A stretch of 64,000 bases of DNA from Burhinus oedicnemus (Eukaryota > Chordata > Aves > Charadriiformes > Burhinidae). A model generated the notes under the pieces. That model was given only the letters and a program-made list of their open reading frames with translations. It made no database searches and was not told the origin of the DNA. The stretch covers positions 963,193 to 1,027,192 of the forward strand of contig VFFE01007878.1 of NCBI GenBank assembly GCA_008921705.1. Direction: 5' to 3'. This document shows positions 38,661-51,000 of this stretch, one piece after another. The translations under genes were made by a program, and so were the position numbers. The stretch's first letter is position 1. Each line of letters starts with the position of its first letter.

Positions 38661-39559
38661 TGGAAGTGGCACCCTCTTTCTTTAGCACACTAACAAATTT
38701 CACTTTTACTTACTAAAACAAATAGTATATAAAAATGTAACAACTGCAGCACACTGTTTGCTTTGGATGTTTCACTCTGTTTGGTCAGTAACCCATTTTT
38801 AAGCGGAACTGCATTTTCTTCCTCACATTCAGAAGCATGACGCTGACCTCACTGAAATTTTCAATGACATTTAGAAAAATGACAAACATGGTTTTCAGTG
38901 GAATAACAAACATCCTGGAAAAATGTCTAGCTATCTAACAAAACTGACATGTAGGTCCTCAGCCACTTGACATTGTCTCTTTAACAACTAATCTTTTTGA
39001 TAGAGGGTCTGGAAACTGCATAATTACTCCAGTTAATGGATAAATTGTTCTCATTAAGAATCAGGATTTCTAGCATGAAAGCCAGCTAAATAGAAACATG
39101 AAGTCTAGGCTTATTGGCTTTGACGCAGAACAATCATTACAATTTTGCTGTATAGTCATCAGAATGTCTCTCCCTGCAAGGATCTCTCGCAGCAGTGATT
39201 TCTGGACGGCTGAATCACATACCCCCAGAGCAGTAAAAGAGTAGAAACAGTCATGCAGCTATTGATTCTACATTCAAAAATATTTTTTAGGGTCCTAAAC
39301 ATTTCCTGTACTTGCAATTAATCTGAGATGGTGTTATCTGAGAAAAGAAGTTCTGCCCAAGGATGATTAGTATGTAAAGTCATGTATCTCCACAGTTTAA
39401 CAGTTTTATGTGAGTTTTACAGTGCAATGCAAGTTGAAATTCAGCGTGTGATCTTCACCTACAAACCTCTGCTGTTACAGAATCCTGGTTAACTCCTTAT
39501 AAGACCAAGTGGTAAACAATCCCTTTACAATCCCTTCTGGAACATTTCTGTAAAGGACA

Positions 39560-40160
39560 TCTCATTATATTAAGCCAACCTGGCAGAGGCATAGATACTG
39601 TTGAGCATTTATTAAAGTGCCTCCTACATCGCTATAGCTGTGCAAAATCTAATTAGAATGGAAGCCAATGTATATAGCCTTATAAATAAAATAAAGTCTT
39701 GCAGTAGAGACCTGCTGTCTTTGCACATAATCAGAGTGATAATCTATACAGCAGATGGCTACTTAGCCTGTTGGCTAAGGGTTACAGTACATTTACATTT
39801 GTAAAAATGGCTGAGAGTTTGTTAAAATCCTTTCAAATAACTGATTTTCCATGATGTATTTGCCCAATAATACAACTTTAAAGACAATTTATTGGCTAAT
39901 TGGAAAGATCAAAAAGGAACTCAAACTGGCTAATTAAGGGGCTGTTGTAATAACACCTTTTTATCTGTTTCTATTTAATATTCCCTGATTTTTACTACCC
40001 TGAAAAAATAATGACACTTCATTGAACATAAAGCTTAACTGCACTGCTGCTCTGGATAATCTTCCAGACATTTAACAGCTTTTTAGCCATATGGACAATG
40101 CATATACAGTTAGAAAACAGCTTTTATCCAGATACATATGAATTTACAGGGAAATAAAAG
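39560..40160. promoter_or_regulatory. Candidate conserved non-coding element cluster
   Basis: Contains the direct repeat GGCTAATT (39894-39901 and 39928-39935), with GATCAAAAAG, a TCF/LEF-like site, between them. There are further CTAATTAG, CAATAATAC and TTAATATT homeodomain-like sites, plus an E-box pair (CAGATGG and CATATG). No open frame of note and no transposon sequence. This is the strongest of the enhancer-like stretches by motif density, but it is still inference. Confidence 0.3.
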
Positions 40161-43100
40161 GGAAATATGTACCTTGGGAAGTTAAGGGCAAGCATCTGGC
40201 AATCCCAGAAAATACTTAATTGCTTATTTGTAAACCAGGTATATTGGAAGTTATCTTCAAATAATAACAGTAAAAAATACTACTAAGCATAGATTAATGC
40301 ATTTATATTCTCTTTATACATAAACACACACAGAGTGCAGGCAGGTTGTGGATAGCTCTGTAGTCAATCGTTTTCAGCGCTGCAGTTAAAAGAGACTCAA
40401 TCTTTTGATACGCATGAAAATTACAATGTATCCTTCCCAAAATTACCACACTTACTCATTAGGAAATGAATTTGTACAGAATGAATCGACAATCTGCTAA
40501 TACTTTTAGGAATTACAATTAATTAAAATTTATTAATTTAAGATACTTAACACTCAGTGCCAGACTAATCTTAGTAACAGTAACATTGAAGCTTCAGGCT
40601 TCTGATATAGTTAAAAAAGAGAAATGTTATATAAGGCTACATTACAATTTTTCAGAGTTAAGGTCATTTTCACTTCCATTCTTTTTTATTCATTGTAACA
40701 CAAGTTATTTATTCACTGCACTCTAAAGGATAAATAGTCGACTCAAAATCAACCTGTGAAGAACGGCCTCTTCTAAAGTGATTGTCATCTCTTATTCTTC
40801 CCTAGTGGGGCTGAAACCAAAGCTGAGCTCCGCTGCTGGCCACTCCGAGAAAGCCTGGGTGGCAGCCTCCGCACCCTCACAGCTCAGGAGACCACTGTGC
40901 TCCCTACGTGTGTCTCCCTTAGGATTAAATTCACACCGTGCTTTCACCTCAACATCACACCTAAGTTAAACCCAGGACTGCACAGAAAAAAAACCTTACA
41001 AGATATAAGTAACGTGTCTCCTAGTTATCTCCCCTTCTGAACACGGTGGCCATACATATAGGTGCAATTCCTCGGCCTGCAAGTACAGTGTATCTAGCTT
41101 AAATTGCTTTGTAGTGCTATACTGTGGCAAATGTGCAGCATATAAGATTAAGATTCCTTTCTGGGAAGGTCCTGGAGTCGTGTGCAGCAGCCTACTGTGC
41201 TGGAGGTAGACTGTCATGCTTGTCAGACACTGGCGTAAGGTATGTGGATGCACAGCATGTAGATTATATATCACACCGTGCTTTAGATTGCTCTTGGGCT
41301 GTGCTCCACTGAACAGTACAGATACAGCTTTCGACAACACAAGGCGCTGCTGATGGGTCACTGTGAAAGGAGTCCTGCCTTGTGCAAAGAACCATTTTTG
41401 AGATGATAACTGCAAAAACGGACCATTCATTTCAAATCTATGATTTCTGAATAGCTATCCACTGAACCTTATTATCACGCCTGCGGGGGAGGAGGGGGTG
41501 AGGACAGCGTACGTACACTTGCAAAAATGAATGAAGCAGGTGAGAGAAACGGAAGAGTGTTTGCACAGGAAATTCAGGGACGCAAGAAACTGTGTGTATT
41601 TGTGGAGATCTGATTGCCCAGGTATATGTTCAGGGACACAAATCAAAGAAAGCCAGAAGGAGCAAAAGCCACGAGCCTTTTAAAGCATAGGAGGAAGTGC
41701 AAAACTAGCCTGCCAAACCTAGGATCTCTCAGTCCAGTTAAATTGGCGGGTTTGTACCGGCAGCTCTGTGCACAGATAACAAAATTAGAATGTATTGTTG
41801 AATCTACAAAGCTAAAAAGTTGATGAAAGATTGATACTGCTCATTTCAAATTACTGAAAATATCAGTGGACACACTGTGTTTGGTTTTCCCTGGTATTTT
41901 GTGCATACAGACACCATTTTTCATCAAGGAAGAATTAAAGAAACACTCCTCAAGAAACTGTGCTAAAGTGAAAGGCGGGGCGAACATACATGTCTATGAT
42001 TTGGAGTAAAATACACTACTGGCTTGTTGTAAGTGTTCTCAAACATGCATTACGACCCCCCAAAATTAATCATTAAGACTAAGCTGAGTAGCACTCCAAA
42101 CAGATCAAGTTAGAAATGTGCTGTAAAGGTTCTGAAATGACTTGGTACTATAACAAATTCTTCAAATGAGGAAGAATGAAGAATTTATGATTCTTCACAA
42201 ACGAATGATGAAATTCTTCATCAACAGAACTGTACAGAAGCAACCTTTGCATATTACTTTTTGACTAAATTGTATGTTTCCTTGTGTAATTTTTCAGCAT
42301 TTATATTCTTTTTCTTTCAATACACATATTTACCTCTTGGTGATACTACCCTTTTCTGGTACTTGAGATAAATGAGAATAGAGAACATGCCACTTACCTG
42401 CAGTGGAACAGGAATTTTCAACTTTTCTAAGGCAAATAAAGTTAAATAAAATTAAAATCTTTTTCCCTCAAATCCCAGATGATTTTTTAAATTGAACTTG
42501 ATCTGTTCTTTTTTTAGGTTCTAAAACACTTGAATAACTTCCTTCCTCTGCCTACCAGCCTCAAACAGGCATTTGTTTTAGGCTTGAAACTAGGTCAGGA
42601 GCTGCTGGGGATCCTTCTCTGCCGAGTGCTACTGCACAGGCAGCCTGTACTTTCAGTTCCTGTGTGCGGTGGTGCTGGGCACGGTGCTGGCGTATGAGCC
42701 CCTGCCATCCTCCCTTAGCGCAAGAGAGAAACAACTCAGCTGTTGCAGAGGTGATGCTCGGTCAGCTTCTGGTGGGCACGGAAGAGCTTCCCCATTGAAG
42801 AGCAGCCCCTTGCCTGTAGTATTTCCAGCTGGCAGCAAATGAGGAAAATACTGGAAATTTGCAAAGAAAACACAATCAAACCTCTCCCCTCCCTCAAATT
42901 AATCTTTCCACGTATGACTACCTCAGGCCAAACCTGCTTCTAAACCACCTTTTCACATATCCTCCCTCACTATTTCTAAAGGGATTCCTTGCTTCTGAGA
43001 GTCTCAGTTGAGATCAAACTGAGAATCATCACAACTGTTCCAGCTTGATCTTCATTCACCAGCTTTCTTCAACTCTGGGCCACTTCTTAAAGTAAAACTC

Positions 43101-44635
43101 GTAGATACTGCTGGAAAATAATTACTTGTAAAGGTTCATTATTTGCAGTCTTTGTCCAGCAAAATGAGTTTGTCCATCATCATATCTGTGGTATTTTTTT
43201 CTAAACAATTGCTCATTTTAAAAGATTTTAGTATTTCAAATTGAGATTTACTCAAAATATTTTTAAATCTAAAAGCCTGTCATAATTCTTGACTGCTGTC
43301 AGTGAATTACAACAATTAATAGGCTAGTCACTTCTCATGTTTCACAGATTAGTGATAAACAACTTGCAGTATTTCAGATTTTTTTATAGTTATGCCCGCA
43401 TGAGCAAACACCTGAGGCATTATTGCCCCATAATGTGTTAAGAATAATTACTTGGTATGTGAGAATGGCGTTTTATCAATGGCTCTTCCATTAAACCAGC
43501 CTCCTGTCTTGTTAATGCCATGGTCTTTTTTTTTAAGATCTTGACATCATTACAGTATGTCACTGCAAAGGAAAATCTTTGATGTTTTTAAATACCAGAG
43601 GAATAAATACATATTTCTAGTGGTGATAACTTAGGATTCAAAACTTTTTTGTCTTTGTAAGACACATGCCAATATAAACAGAACATCACTGAGTGCAACT
43701 TGAAATTCCAATAATAAAATTGGAATATTTCATCTCCTGTAAAGGTTATGTATTTAATATTTTGAGACATTCCTGTCATCTAAGACAATATTACAGTATG
43801 CATGTTGTATACATACTACATACTTTCCCTGAATACAGGAAAATACTGTGCCTTTGAAGTATAGCAATTCCCTGAACATATTAATTATCTTCAAAGCCAC
43901 AACCTGCAAGGCTTTCATACTGACAAGGATTTCACTGAGTAAATGTGATTTGGAGCATTTAAAATCATATGTGCATTAGAAAAGCATGTTTGTTTGTGTG
44001 TTTGTTTGTCCTGTCTGTCCTGGCAGAAGGCATGATAATTTTCATGATTATTCTAGCATGCAACCACATATATGCCATTTTGAATGTCATGTGTCAAAAG
44101 TCTAATAATCTGATCCAATGCCTGTTGAAACTGATAGGAAGGCTCTTATTAATTTCACTGAACATTAAACATGACCTCATATGTAAAACAGGAGTCAAGC
44201 CCATTTTTACATTTGCAGAATATGAAAGACTGAATGACATGGTGACTTGTGACTATGAAATTTTTTGATCTCTTCCTGTTTTTCCACCACCTCTGCATTA
44301 AGCAACATATGAAAGTCTTAACAGAACAAAGAGGGGGTAGAGGACAGTTCTTCTGCAGCTTAGAAATAAGATCTCCCTTTTCTTGGCTATTTCATGTGGA
44401 TGTATGTAATTCAGATTTTTAATGCGAACTCCTGCTTGTCTGTCTTGGTATTGTATGTCTATGACCTCAAGCCATTAACAGATATCATCAATGCTACTCT
44501 GCATTGAAAAGATGTGAGAATCCATTAGAATGGAAACAAAATATATACTGTTGTAACTGACTGAAATGTGATGCTCTTGCTACATTAAAAATGAAGTAAA
44601 AAATCAAAACCAGAGACAGAAATAATCAGAATGCT

Positions 44636-44654
44636 GGGGGGGGGGGGGGGGGGG
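44636..44654. repeat. Run of 19 G next to assembly gap
   Basis: A pure G run that ends exactly where the N run begins. Its position suggests either a real G tract that stopped sequencing and assembly or an artefact at a contig end (poly-G is a known false call on two-colour sequencers). It should not be trusted as genomic sequence without checking. Confidence 0.9.
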
Positions 44655-44674
44655 NNNNNNNNNNNNNNNNNNNN
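44655..44674. other. Assembly gap (20 N)
   Basis: Twenty N mark missing sequence, and a round number like this is often a placeholder of unknown length. Sequence resumes inside an LTR, at the point matching 58354 of the complete copy. At least about 340 bases of that LTR's 5' part are therefore missing, and possibly much more. Confidence 0.98.
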
Positions 44675-45062
44675 CTCAGTATAAAAGCTGAGGGATCAAA
44701 GGGTCAGCTCTCTTTCTTCAATGGCCGGCGTCCTGGGAGGACTCTGTCTCTGTGTCTGCCTTTGATCCCGATCCTGAATCCAGATCCGGAATCCAGTTCC
44801 TGTCTGTCACTGAGTCCAGTCTGGGACTTCCCCAGCACCTGCTGGTGACGTGATTGTCATCCTGGGAGCTTGATACGGTTTTGTATATATTTCATTATTT
44901 TTCTTTTTATTATTTTATTATCAATATTTCGTTAAAGTAGTTTAGATCCTTCTAAACTCTTAAGTCTCTTTTTCTCTCTCTTTCTTGCCTCCCAAGCGGA
45001 GCAGGAGAGAGAGAGCATCTGTCGTTCCACCGGATTGGGCCAATTTGGCCCAAACCACGACA
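44675..45062 (+). mobile_element. Endogenous retroviral LTR, 3' part (5' part lost in gap)
   Basis: Nearly collinear with 58354-58738, so it belongs to the same LTR family in the same orientation. It starts just before the TATA box (TATAAAA, 44680-44686) and ends ACGACA at 45062. The usual polyadenylation signal position reads GTTAAA, where the other copy has ATTAAA. It retains CpG at many sites where the other copy has TG or CA, so it is less decayed. The sequence after the LTR (GCAAG) would be one half of the target-site duplication; the other half is in or beyond the gap. It could be a solo LTR or the 3' LTR of a provirus hidden in the gap. No viral coding sequence is visible. Confidence 0.87.
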
Positions 45063-47984
45063 GCAAGCAACAGCAACTCATCATTCCTCTTCATTCCAAG
45101 CTTTAAAGCTATCCATTTATAATTTCTACTTTTGCGCTGGTCCCCGTATAAGTCTCTAAGCATATCTTTCTAAAGATAAGAATTGGTAGCTGGGAATCTG
45201 ATACGGATGTTAATGACTGGAAGGTATAACATAATGCTGGAAAGAGTTAATGTCGTCTCATTAACCAAGTGACATCCGGACATTGTCAGTTTGGCCCAGC
45301 TGAAGTGACTGATAACTGGAGAGAAGAGGTTAGTAACTATCCCCCAGGTGTTTGTGTTCAGCATCCTCGCTTACACCCTTTCAAACTTTTCCAGAGAGAG
45401 ATTGATTTATTGTACAGCTTCAAAAGGGACCAGACAAACTCTTAATCAAGGGATCCTGTATTATCAATGCCAGTGTCAAGAAGGACCACCTTTCTCCACC
45501 GTACTCTTTCTATCCTTTAGTATTAAATGTGTTAGAAACTTTTTTTCATAACTGAATATGAGCACGAAGTAACAGGCCTGAAGAAAAATACTGTCTGAAG
45601 ATGCCAAATTACTTTGACTCAGAATTTTTGGATCAACAGCTATTTCCCACTTGAGTTCTTTCCTGAAAACTTATTGGATAAAGGTAAGCCATGTACCCTC
45701 CTAATCCCCCCACATACACAAAGAAATATAAATAAGAGTTTGAAAGTAACAGAAAATGAGGCCAGGACATTCATGGGAATTCAATGGAATGAGGTGAAGA
45801 GGCTTGTCTAGAAATCCTTGCCCAAAGTTAGAGCACTGCAAACAGTAATACGTTTTTTTAACATGCACTGCGGATCTTCTTTTCTCCAGGATTGTAAGCT
45901 CCATTCAAGTCCAAGCAAATACGACAGAGTATTGCCTCGATAAGAACCACCATGATCGCTCTTCAGAAATTCCTCCCAAAACGTTCCTAGAATTTTTAAT
46001 CCCTATTTTAAATAAGTGAATAGTTACTATCATTCAGAAAGATCTCTGTATCTTACAGAATGTCCACATTAGAAAAGTAAATTATTAATTGTCTTCAGCT
46101 GGTGAGAATCAACATGGTTTTTATGAAAGCAGCATAGCTGCGCGTGATTGCACCATTCAAGGAGTGTTCATTGACATTGAGACATCATACTACTACCTTC
46201 ATAACTGAAAACTTGCACAAAACAAAAAGAGAAGAAAAGGACAACATGCTCTAGCATAGTTACATTTGGATCCACTAATAAATATTTATGTTCTGATATC
46301 TGTACAGAGGATCTAGATATTATTATTTCACATATGTACATATATTTATAAGCACATGAGGTTTCAAATCCAGGCACTGTGTTAATTTTCTGCATTTGCT
46401 TATGAAAACTTGCTTTTGTGAAATGCAATGAGACAGAAAGCGAGAGAACCAGTTCAGTTACAAAGTAAACTGGTCTGCACTTTAGAAAGCCCTTGATAAT
46501 TGCAAAACCTAGGACCTATGTTTCAAGGACATATCACTAACTACTGAAGCAGAATGAAGCATTCTCATTGTGAGGAAAATTTCATGGTAAAAATAGCCTT
46601 TGAGTAAGTCACACAACATTAGCAGAATAATTAGTCTTTGACAATTTTCAAGGACAATTCAGAATGACTTATTTTAGAGGCTGGCTTTTTGTTCTTCAAC
46701 CCAGTATGCAGAGGTATAGAACGACCTGTAAGGTACGGCTTTTATTTCCCTTATATTGTAACTGAAATCACCTGTATGCGGAGCTGTTAGAAAGCTTAGG
46801 CAAATACAGTATGTCATATTTATAATGACAATCCCGAAGCTCATTGTCCAACACCACAACCCAGAATGTTTAACCATAATGCACGTTTAATACTGACACG
46901 CTCTCACATCATCCCCTTCCTGCGATAACACCACCTTGGCTGTGTTGGCAGAGCCTTCCTTACCAAAACCAACACCAAAGCTCTCTGAATATGTTACGTA
47001 TATTAAAAATTTACTGCAGAGGGGTCACACAAACTGCATCCACATCTGAAGGTTAAACTACAGCTGACTTTGCTGGACTGCCAAGCGCTTTAAGCAGAAA
47101 CATCACTTCAGGTGTTACAGATTATTCCATCTGGGAATAACAAAGAAGTAGCAGATGCTCTCCAATACTTCAGAGATGTATTCTATTTGAGGTCATTCAC
47201 TGCAAAATTAGGCATCCTCTTGCGCTGAAAGTTATGAGGAGGCTTCCCTACCTTCCTGAATCAGGACCTGAATAATGATGAAAATACTCAAATACCCGCA
47301 ACACAAAGGACATCAATCCTTCCCGCCAAGGACATTCCAGAGTCTACCCTGGCCTCTCTGGGTGTCTCATATTTTTCCCTGAAAGAAATGATAATGCACA
47401 GGTACAGCATTTCTGTTGGTAACATCAAAAGGGATGAGTCTGTCTGCCCATAGGCTTTACCTCGGGACAACTTGTAGAGACTATTTGATGAGGAATTAGA
47501 TGCAAAAAATGTCCTTGTCTCAAAAAACTACTGGCTTTTTGGAAAGAATGTAGCCACTTTGCTGCAATACATTCCTTGTATCCTGGCACTCCGCTGGAGA
47601 AGGGCAATGCCACATGCCCTGTTTTCCTCCATTTTTTCCTGGAGCTTAGAAGCAATACCTTGCCCTGCGTGTCCCCACAGCCTCAAAGCCAGTGCAGCTG
47701 TTCTCAGAGGTGTTCGGCTGAAGAATGTGCTGTGGCACCGCTTCCCACAGGTGCACAGTGGGGAAAGTGGCTTTGGTCACTTGCAAAATGAACTGGCCAG
47801 TAGTTTCTGATGGTCTGGTGATTCCTAGCTGTTGTGTCCCAGTACAAGTCAGTTCCCAGTATTCTCCCCGAGGACCTGGCTTAAGCCAGTCCAGATTCCA
47901 GCAGCGCAAGGCTGTCTTTTCACCCCTCTAGCTCTGAACTGTGCTTCATGCAGAGCTAGGAGAACCTGGGCCACAGATTTTATA

Positions 47985-48000
47985 CCCTGGCATGCCAGGG
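47985..48000. repeat. Perfect 16-base palindrome
   Basis: CCCTGGCATGCCAGGG is its own reverse complement. About one palindrome with 8-base arms is expected by chance in a window this size, so no function is claimed. The CATG core flanked by GG/CC recalls half of a p53-family site but deviates at the outer bases. Confidence 0.4.
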
Positions 48001-51000
48001 GGACTTGGTATTTCACTTGTTTGCTCTCAGTGGCAGTCTGATGCAACTTGGCACACAAAAACATGTGCAATGTCACACTGGCCAGAAAAGTAACACATAT
48101 CACCCTTGGGTGACTCTGAAAGCCAATGCTTTTCTGGTTAAATGCATCGGGCTACATTTGCCCGTCATTTGCACCAGTAAAACTCCATGCTCTTCACCAG
48201 AGTTCCTTTTGGATGTGTGTGTAGGAGTGTAGGTAAGACAAACTGAGATTTATGATAAAATTTTCCAGCTTATTAGGATCAAGGTTTTCTCAGGAAACCG
48301 GGAATTCTGCTCACATGCTTCAACTACAATGATCTGCAAGGCTCATATTTAACTTAAACGATTTTTATGCAGTGCAAATTAGTTACAGATTGGGGAGATA
48401 ATGAATCAGTGTTTTGAGCTGTTGCATCTGTGTTTTTCCTGTTGAGCTGATGGGTGCTGGTTTTCACAGCCTTACAACCTACACTTTGTTACGTCAGGCA
48501 CTATTATGAGCCTGGACAGCAGCTCGTATTTTTTGTTTTTTATAATGCATAAAGCTCGCAAGGCTCTGCTGCTACTACTAATAAGCAGCTTCATAGAATA
48601 AAATGACACAGCTGAAGTTAAAATTATGTCGTTTCTCAAAAATTATCAAGCATTATACATCATAATTCCCTCTAACAAGGAATAAGTTTAACAAATTCAG
48701 GGGAACCATTAATACTTGTATAATCCTTTTCAAATCTTTTTTATATTAAATCTTTTAAATTTTATGTGATAAAAGTATATGTTAAAAAGTAACTGAGAGA
48801 ACACGTCTGGCTATAGAAAATGGTTCAGTTTTGAAAGAATATTGAGAAATTTTATTGTGGCCAGCATTAAATTGGATTCATCTTTTACTTTCTAATATTA
48901 TATAGCTCTATACAATTTCCAGGTTCTAAGATGATGTGCTGAGATACTTATTTTGGCTTTAGTGAATGCCCCATGAATAAGCCACGTATATGAATGCAAC
49001 CAAAGTTCTGACATTAAATCGGATTTTGCTCCAAGAGAAGCTTGGAGCCTGCTTCCTGAGCTGTGTAAAAGCCTTTGCACTGCCACTGTGCTGGGAAAGC
49101 TTTTCACCTATTTTTGTACACACCACAACCTGCCAGCTTCTCCACCATATGCAGATGTGTAACACAAGTATAATATACAGGTTTATACACTGGAAAGAAA
49201 AGACCTGTGCAATTTCATTCTTGCTTCATTTTCTTTCGCTAGCAATGGCGTTGATTTCAGAATCATGAGGAACACGAGTTGAAACAGAAGATAGATAAAG
49301 TAGGCCAAATAACTATCATTCCCTTTTTGAAAGGTCTTATATCTGAAGTTCCTAGTTCAGAACTGAAGAAATAAGAGTCCTGAGGTCAGTATTTACTAGG
49401 AGTCAAAAGAAATTTAATAGGGGATTGGGCAAAAGCAGCACAGGACCTGCAGCTGATGTTAAAAATTAGGGTGTTCACAGCGAAGGCTATTTTTCTCTCT
49501 GAGCATGAGATGCACAGGAAACTACTTTTCGGAACCTTTGAGATTATGATGGCTTAGCTTTTGTCATTTTGGTTTCATTTCTTTATTTTTAACAGTAAAT
49601 AGAATAGCATGCTAAAAATGGAGCATTAGCCAAGCACAGAGCCTCCATTCAATTCATGCATCATCCATAGCATCACAGCTATCACAAGGTTCTTAGTTTC
49701 AAACCCAAACAGATGTGGCACTGCTTTCTTTCTCAGGACATGATGAAAAATTCATAGAAAGACTGGCTAAGTATCATCTCACTTTTCTCTAGCCATCAAA
49801 AATGTAACTTCCATTTCTTTTCTTCACATGTACTTGCATTCTTGTTGTATTTTCCCCTGATACATCATTCCATTCTGATTAGACTCTTTTCACATTTTAG
49901 CTGCTATCAATTTCATCTCTCATAAGAAAGTTCGAAAGCAATTTCTTCTTCTTCATAGGTCTATTCCCTGCTCGTTCAGGAAAGCGCGCACCACTGAGAT
50001 GAGCATAAGCTGGCCACATTATACAGTCAGCGACAAGCTCTGCACTGCCAGGCGCTTACTAACCAGGCTTCCCCTTGACTACTTTTCATCCAGATGGGAC
50101 AGTTCAATAGACAGTGTTGGAATGATGACCTTCAATATCAGCGGTTCCTCTGCACAGAGTTCAGCATAACTCTAGCAGTCCACATCTCTTCTCGACAAAA
50201 AGCACTCCTTTAAACTACTTCTCATCTACTCCACTTGAGGTTCTTGTTATTTGAAAAGCTTAACTGAAGGAAATGTGTCTGTTCAGTGCCAAAAGTCCAA
50301 ACTAAGGCTGGTGAAGGAAAGGTGGGATTCCTTAATCCCATACTTCATAGGGAGCATGAAAAAATATTTTCCATTAGAAGCTTCTTTCAGCCAGGAGCTT
50401 TTTTTTTCATAGATGCATCAATACTTGTTCTCCCTTGGACACTGAAGCACAGAAAAAAATGGGGTTTGTGCAATTTACATTCACTATTATGAAAAGTAAT
50501 ATGAAGACACTGAAGAGAGAGAAAATTTGGCCCTGTAAGGCTGACACCTTCTCAAAGAAAACATATTTTATACAGAGGCAGGAACTTAATTCTCCCTAAA
50601 ACAAGGAAACGGGAGCACTGTGATCTCCTCAGGCATTTGCAGTGTCAGGAACTCTACCAGCAGAACAACAATGGAATCTATGACCTGACTATTTGGGTTC
50701 TCTCACTAGTTGATTAACCTTTCATCTAGCATCTTTTTTTCATTTTCAAGTAAACAAATAACTGAGCTTATTTCAGGACAAGGACAATAAGGGAATATTA
50801 CTGAATTTGCTCCTAGTGATCGCCACCTTACCAGATAAAGAAATAAAACTTGTTATTTGTTTTCAAAATACTCCACAAAAACCGCCATTATGAAGGAGAA
50901 ATCATGAAGGATTTGAAACAATGAGTGTGGCTTTTTTTTATGCCAGGAAGTATGGTCTGAGGGAGGAATATGAGTTGTGGATTTGTCTGTAACTTCCTTA

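Larger units (their letters stand above)
36989..44635. other. Gene-free DNA rich in candidate conserved sequence
   Basis: No gene recognised. The middle part (38.1-40.2 kb) is notable for lacking simple repeats and recognisable transposons. Two small GC-richer patches (about 40790-40930 and 42590-42840) have no gene-like frame. The 144-codon minus-strand frame at 40996-41430 resembles nothing I know. A cluster of short GAAGAA/TTCTTC inverted repeats lies at 42178-42222. Confidence 0.6.

Noticed and set aside
40996..41430. 144-codon open frame on the minus strand
   Set aside because: No recognisable domain, motif or signal peptide; the length is within what chance gives in 128 kb of two-strand sequence.
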